Positions 5,264-9,072 of a stretch of 9,072 bases of DNA are shown here, piece after piece. Numbering within the stretch: position 1 is the first letter of the stretch; the number at the start of each line of letters is the position of its first letter. The stretch spans positions 1 through 9,072 of the forward strand of contig CAZQXD010000107.1 in assembly GCA_964597315.1 (NCBI GenBank), given 5' to 3'. Under the pieces are notes generated by a model. That model was not told where the DNA came from. It did no database searches and was given only the letters and a program-made list of their open reading frames with translations. The DNA is from CAZQXD01 sp964597315 (GTDB taxonomy: Bacteria > Pseudomonadota > Gammaproteobacteria > Competibacterales > Competibacteraceae). Made by a program: the position numbers and the translations under genes.

Positions 5264-6775
5264 ATGCCCAGATATAGCAACGTCGTGAAATGGGCGGCCC
5301 TATCCGCCTTCGCCTTACTGGTGCTGTATGTGGTCACGCTGATGTATCTGGCCGGTCAGGCGCTGCTGGGGGTGGCCGTGCTGTCCCTGGCCGGTCTGGC
5401 CGTGTACATCTATTCCTCGGAGCGGGCCTATACCTACCGCTATCTGTTTCCGGGGCTGCTGGGCATGGGGGTATTCGTGGTGCTGCCCCTGGCCTATACG
5501 GTCTGGGTGGGGTTTACCAATTACAGTTCCAATAATCTGCTCACCTACGAACGGGTCCGCCAGTACCTGCTGGAGGAAACCTTCCAGGGCGCGGGGTCCC
5601 GCTACCGGTTCACCCTGCACCCGGCGGACGGACAGTACCGGCTGGTATTGAAAAGCGGCGGCGAGGCGTATATCTCCCCGCCCCTGACCCTGGACGGTAA
5701 CGATCCCGCCAAGGTGGCCGTGGCCCCCCTGGACAAGGCCGATCCGGGCCGGTCCCTGGCCATAAAAGACGTCATTCAGCGGCGCAAGCACCTAGGCGCC
5801 CTGACCCTGACCCTGCCCGATGGCGGCAGCTCCGTGATGGCGGGATTGACCGCCTTCGCGCCCCTGGAACCCCTGTATGCTCCCAATCCCGACGGCAGCC
5901 TGACCAATCGCCGCACCGGCGAGACCCTGACCCCTAATTTTGAAACCGGCTTTTTCGAAACACCCCAGGGCGCGCCGGTTCCCCCGGGCTTCAGGGTGAC
6001 CATCGGCCTGGACAACTTCGCGCGGGTGTTCACCGAACCGGCCTTCCAGGGACCGTTTTTCCGTATCTTCGCCTGGAACGTGGCTTTCGCCGCCCTGACC
6101 GTGGTGTTCACCCTGGCGGTGGGCATGACCCTGGCGGTGCTGCTCAACTGGGAGGCGCTGCGGTTTCGCGCCGTGTACCGGGCCTTGCTGTTTTTGCCCT
6201 ATGCCGTGCCGGCGTTTATCTCGATCCTGATCTTCAAGGGACTGTTCAATCCTAATTTCGGCGAGATTAATGAGATTCTGGATGCCCTGATCGGTATCAA
6301 ACCGGCCTGGACCAGCGATCCCTGGCTGGCCAAGGCCATGATCCTGTTGGTCAATACCTGGCTGGGCTACCCGTATATGATGGTGCTGTGCCTGGGCTTG
6401 TTGAAATCGATTCCCGGCGATCTCTATGAAGCCTCGGCCTTGGATGGAGTCGGCCCCCTGAAGAACTTTTTCGGCATCACCGCGCCCCTACTCATGCGCC
6501 CGTTGATGCCCCTGCTAATCGCCTCTTTTGCCTTCAATTTCAATAATTTCGTGCTAATCGCCCTGCTCACCGGCGGACGGCCCGATTTTCTCGGCACCCT
6601 AGTGCCCGCCGGCACTACCGATATTCTGGTGTCTTATACCTACCGCATCGCCTTCGAAGATGCCGGCAAGAACTTCGGTCTCGGGGCGGCCATATCGACG
6701 CTGATCTTTATCCTGGTGGCGGTGCTGTCCCTGATCAATCTGCGTCTGACTCGGGCCAACGCCGCCGCCCGCTGA
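5264..6775 (+). CDS. malF: Maltose/maltodextrin ABC transporter permease MalF
   Basis: Inner-membrane permease subunit of the maltodextrin importer; pairs with MalG and holds a sugar site in the channel. 503 residues against 514 in E. coli. Three N-terminal membrane segments (about 10-30, 32-50 and 61-82) are followed by a large periplasmic loop (about 85-265) equivalent to the MalF P2 domain that contacts MalE. The permease core then starts near 270 and runs to the end. The cytoplasmic coupling loop EASALDGVGPLKNFFGI (from Glu389) is the EAA motif that docks on the MalK ATPase. A loop this long marks true MalF rather than the general sugar permeases of the family. GGGGGAAA (5251-5258) precedes ATG 5264. 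The gene follows malE by 64 nt and precedes malG by 38 nt. Confidence 0.95.
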   Translation: MPRYSNVVKWAALSAFALLVLYVVTLMYLAGQALLGVAVLSLAGLAVYIYSSERAYTYRYLFPGLLGMGVFVVLPLAYTVWVGFTNYSSNNLLTYERVRQYLLEETFQGAGSRYRFTLHPADGQYRLVLKSGGEAYISPPLTLDGNDPAKVAVAPLDKADPGRSLAIKDVIQRRKHLGALTLTLPDGGSSVMAGLTAFAPLEPLYAPNPDGSLTNRRTGETLTPNFETGFFETPQGAPVPPGFRVTIGLDNFARVFTEPAFQGPFFRIFAWNVAFAALTVVFTLAVGMTLAVLLNWEALRFRAVYRALLFLPYAVPAFISILIFKGLFNPNFGEINEILDALIGIKPAWTSDPWLAKAMILLVNTWLGYPYMMVLCLGLLKSIPGDLYEASALDGVGPLKNFFGITAPLLMRPLMPLLIASFAFNFNNFVLIALLTGGRPDFLGTLVPAGTTDILVSYTYRIAFEDAGKNFGLGAAISTLIFILVAVLSLINLRLTRANAAAR

Positions 6776-6813
6776 ACTAACACCCTCGAAAGGGGGAATA
6801 GGGGGTATGTCCT

Positions 6814-7701
6814 ATGATGGTCCACGGCAAATCCATGGGCTGGAAGCTTCTGGCCGCCCACATGGGGCTGATCGGGTTTCTGCTGCTGATTCTGTTCCCC
6901 TTCGCTATCGTCTTGTCCACCTCGTTCCAGGCTGGCAACTACGGGGGCGCCGGGCTGATTCCCGATGAGTTCAGCCTTGAACACTGGAAGCTGGCTTTCG
7001 GAATTTCCTATGTGGGCCCCACCGGCGAGGTGGTGGAGCCGCCCTATCCGGTGCTGTTGTGGCTATGGAACTCGGTCAAGGTCGCTTTTATCTCGGCAGC
7101 CATTATCCTGGTCATGGCCACCACCGCCGCCTACGCCTTCGCCCGAATGCGCTTTCGCTTCAAGAGCCAGATCCTCAACAGCTTGATGCTGTTACAGATG
7201 TTCCCGGCGGTGCTGGCCCTGGTGGCGATCTTCACCATTTTCAACACCATCGGCGACTATATTCCCTGGCTGGGCATCGACACCCACGGCGGCCTGATCC
7301 TGGCCTATGTGGGGGGCATCGCCATGCACATCTGGACCATCAAGGGCTATTTCGACACCCTGCCCAAGGACCTGGACGAGGCGGCCATCATCGACGGGGC
7401 GTCACCGTTCCAGGGCTTTCGCCATGTGGTGCTGCCCATGGCCACGCCGATCTTGGCGGTGGTGTTCGTGCTGGCCTTCATCGGCGGCATCATGGAGTAT
7501 CCGGTGGCCTCGGTGCTGCTGAACAAAGAGGAAAACCTGACCCTAGCGGTAGGCTCCCAATTCTATCTCCAGGAGGCCAGCTACCGGTGGGGGGACTTCG
7601 CCGCCGCCGCCATATTGAGCGGCGTGCCGATCACGGCGGTGTTTCTGTATGCCCAACGCTGGATCGTCGAAGGGCTAACCTCCGGCGGGGTCAAGGGCTA
7701 G
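6814..7701 (+). CDS. malG: Maltose/maltodextrin ABC transporter permease MalG
   Basis: Second inner-membrane permease of the importer. 295 residues (E. coli 296), similar along its length: N-terminal membrane segment about 10-32, FPVLLWLWNSVKV-type region at PYPVLLWLWNSVKVAFI, TAAYAFARMRFRFK, LQMFPAVLALVAIF, and GYIPWLG-like IPWLGIDTHGG. The EAA coupling loop is EAAIIDGASPFQGFR from Glu189. The C-terminus GLTSGGVKG keeps the tail that in E. coli reaches into the MalK dimer. Two adjacent ATGs (6814 and 6817) are possible starts; a G-rich ribosome binding site ends at 6805. No malK lies in the window, so the ATPase must come from elsewhere, and the coupling loop looks functional. Confidence 0.95.
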   Translation: MMVHGKSMGWKLLAAHMGLIGFLLLILFPFAIVLSTSFQAGNYGGAGLIPDEFSLEHWKLAFGISYVGPTGEVVEPPYPVLLWLWNSVKVAFISAAIILVMATTAAYAFARMRFRFKSQILNSLMLLQMFPAVLALVAIFTIFNTIGDYIPWLGIDTHGGLILAYVGGIAMHIWTIKGYFDTLPKDLDEAAIIDGASPFQGFRHVVLPMATPILAVVFVLAFIGGIMEYPVASVLLNKEENLTLAVGSQFYLQEASYRWGDFAAAAILSGVPITAVFLYAQRWIVEGLTSGGVKG

Positions 7702-7703
7702 CC

Positions 7704-8108
7704 ATGCAGACGACGATCATCGGCATTTTCGACGATTCCCTGGCCTTGGAAAAAGCCATCGATACATTAAACGCCACCGGCTTCCAGGAGCGGGTCTTCG
7801 AACCGGCCAACGTCGCCCGTGAGGTAGGCCATGGGATCGACCCGATAGTCATGCCGGGGGTCGGCCCCGCCCCCGGCGGCGCCGGTCTGGCCCATAGCTA
7901 TCCAGAGGACAGCCACGCCGAGATGCTTCGGACCTTCCGCAACCATCTGGTGGGCCTGAACTTGCCCGAGGCCCAGATCGAGGACTACGTCACCAGCTTC
8001 GATCACCAGGCTAAGTTCGTGATCGTCACCACTACTCCCGAGCGCGCCTCCGAGGCCATGGGGATACTGAAGGCGGCCAAGGCGGCCCAGGCGCATCGGC
8101 ACGATTGA
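7704..8108 (+). CDS. Hypothetical protein, last gene of the mal operon (134 aa, YflT/GSP17M-like fold?)
   Basis: I do not recognise a named family. It has 134 residues, no signal peptide and no membrane helix, so it is probably cytoplasmic. The likely order is a strand TTIIGIFDD (3-11), helix about 12-26, strand ERVFEPANVA, a Gly/Pro-rich stretch VMPGVGPAPGGAG (about 49-61), a long helix (about 70-95), strand AKFVIVTTT, helix, and a His-rich end AQAHRHD. The opening, a strand ending in FDD followed by a helix with LEKAIDTLNATGF, recalls YflT/general-stress-protein-17M-like domains, but this is a weak resemblance. ATG 7704 is 2 nt after the malG stop, with AAGGG in the end of malG as ribosome binding site, so translation is probably coupled and the protein is likely made with the transporter. 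The frame stays open upstream through malG, but that is a GC-rich shadow. Its role in sugar uptake is unknown. Confidence 0.8.
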   Translation: MQTTIIGIFDDSLALEKAIDTLNATGFQERVFEPANVAREVGHGIDPIVMPGVGPAPGGAGLAHSYPEDSHAEMLRTFRNHLVGLNLPEAQIEDYVTSFDHQAKFVIVTTTPERASEAMGILKAAKAAQAHRHD

Positions 8109-8133
8109 GTGGGTGGAGGGGCCACGGAGGCGG

Positions 8134-9072
8134 CTACTCACCTACCTGGCGCACCGCATTCTGACCCCCGAAGCCGTCGTTAGCATAGCCATCGGCATCC
8201 CCATCGACTGGCGAGCCGTCCTGGCCCGCTTCCATGTTCTGGGGCCACTCGCCGTTGATGAAATACTTGTACGCATACTCTCCCGGCGTCAGTTCCAGGG
8301 TCACCACCCATGAACCGTCCGCCTGGCGCTCCATGGGCGTCTCGCCCCATTCGTTCATGGTTCCCCGCAGGGACACCCTATGGACGCTTTGGCCTAGGGA
8401 GGGCCGATAGCGGAACGTGACCGCCTCCCCGGCCGGCTTCAAGGCCCGGGGGCAACCTGCCGGGGGTTCAGTGTAGACGGCGGCATCGTCCTGCTTGAGC
8501 CAGACTTCCGGGGCGTCGGTTCGGGGATAGAAGCGGCGATCCTGATCGGTGCCGTCCTTGGTATTGCCTCGATGGACGATGAAGTGTACCGGCTGGGTGT
8601 CGTCCTGGAGTTCGATCACCGTGTACGGTCCACAGGCATCTCTGGACTCGAAGCGGCGCGGCTCGGTCCAGCTCGGCTCCTGGCCGGGGGCGAGGGACTC
8701 GCCCCAGATGTGCAGGCCCCAGTAGTCGTTGAAGTCCCCGCTCTCGGGGTTGCCGTAATCCCCGTCGGCGCGAAGATAGTGGATCACCGCCTGGGGATGG
8801 GGCAGTTCAGGCGTCGCGAAAGTGACGCCCACCGCCTCCACCAGGGCCGCGTTCAAATGCCCGGAAAGGTCATCCACCACGGCTTTGAAGGTGAATTTGG
8901 ACTCCGCATCCTCGGCGGACAGCCGGTAAAACACCCGGTAAGGGGGGTTGTTATCGGTACCGATGATCCGATAGGGACCGTCATCGACCTTGACGGCGAA
9001 AGTGACCTCGGCGGGGATGGCCCGGTCCAGCTCGGCCCGTAACTCCAGGGGCTGGAGATAGGGGTGGCCGTC
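8134..9072 (-). CDS. C-terminal part of a starch/glycogen-active protein with CBM41 and CBM48-like modules (partial)
   Basis: The frame is open from the right edge (9072) to TAG at 8134-8136, giving 312 visible residues; the N-terminus lies outside. Counting from the edge, about 1-80 is a beta-sandwich segment (EVTFAVKVDDGPYRIIGTDN). About 94-200 is a CBM41/PUD module: VIHYLRADGDYG, then WGLHIWGE with Trp118 and Trp123, Trp135, VHFIVHRGNTKDG, VWLKQDDAAVYT. About 215-300 is a CBM48/AMPK-like glycogen-binding module with Trp242, Trp255, Lys269 and Trp276, ending in the typical DGFGGQNAV. No catalytic residues are visible. In related proteins such modules are attached to GH13 alpha-amylases or pullulanases, so a GH13 domain upstream is expected but not seen. 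It is probably secreted or periplasmic. It is convergent with the mal operon, which would import its products. Confidence 0.8.
   Translation of the reverse strand, partial: DGHPYLQPLELRAELDRAIPAEVTFAVKVDDGPYRIIGTDNNPPYRVFYRLSAEDAESKFTFKAVVDDLSGHLNAALVEAVGVTFATPELPHPQAVIHYLRADGDYGNPESGDFNDYWGLHIWGESLAPGQEPSWTEPRRFESRDACGPYTVIELQDDTQPVHFIVHRGNTKDGTDQDRRFYPRTDAPEVWLKQDDAAVYTEPPAGCPRALKPAGEAVTFRYRPSLGQSVHRVSLRGTMNEWGETPMERQADGSWVVTLELTPGEYAYKYFINGEWPQNMEAGQDGSPVDGDADGYANDGFGGQNAVRQVGE

Noticed and set aside
4075..5337. 420-residue open frame on the - strand opposite malE
   Set aside because: It is antisense to an unmistakable malE. Long mirror frames are normal in GC-rich genes, and its Gly/His/Asp/Val-rich translation resembles no protein family.
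7059..7703. Long upstream extension of the 134-aa gene's frame through malG
   Set aside because: It overlaps conserved malG in another frame. Its His/Arg/Gly/Pro-rich translation is typical of a shadow, and ATG 7704 has a suitable site 2 nt after the malG stop.
1..9072. CRISPR array, tRNA/rRNA genes, insertion sequences, phage or defence genes
   Set aside because: No regularly spaced repeats, cloverleaf-like segments, transposase motifs or terminal repeats were seen in any gap.

Overview
This is a GC-rich window, most likely from a chemolithotrophic or phototrophic sulfur-oxidising gammaproteobacterium. That placement is an inference. It rests on a soxZ gene, a maltose transporter laid out like the enterobacterial MalEFG (including a large MalF periplasmic loop), and a starch-binding glycosidase fragment. 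No rRNA, tRNA, CRISPR array, insertion sequence or phage gene was seen.

Left part (1-2454): a decayed thymidine phosphorylase gene (deoA-like pseudogene), running into the window on the + strand and broken by at least two internal deletions with frame changes. Facing it is a small HD-domain hydrolase of the SpoT/MESH1 type (-). Divergent from that, across about 60 bp, is an intact pseudouridine-5'-phosphate glycosidase gene, psuG (+). The theme is nucleoside and nucleotide turnover, with one member lost.

Middle (2455-4008): an AT-rich gap with a 10-bp perfect dyad and a sequence with the exact -24/-12 geometry of a sigma-54 promoter. It leads to a 62-residue, aromatic-rich protein with a very good ribosome binding site. 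Convergent to it lies soxZ (-), without the soxY that normally sits next to it. Divergent from soxZ is a small ArsR/SmtB-type regulator (+) with a single cysteine; the gap between them holds a short dyad.

Right part (4009-9072): a malE-malF-malG operon for a maltose/maltodextrin ABC importer (binding protein plus two permeases; no ATPase gene malK in the window). Two overlapping hairpins lie between malE and malF. A 134-residue protein of unknown role starts 2 nt after malG. Convergent to this operon is the C-terminal part of a large carbohydrate-active protein with a CBM41 (pullulanase-associated) module and a CBM48/AMPK-like glycogen-binding module; its N-terminal part, where a GH13 catalytic domain would be expected, lies beyond the right edge. 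Together these would degrade external alpha-glucan and import the resulting maltodextrins.

The parts most worth following up are the putative sigma-54-controlled 62-residue gene, the orphan soxZ with its single-cysteine regulator, and the unknown fourth gene of the mal operon.
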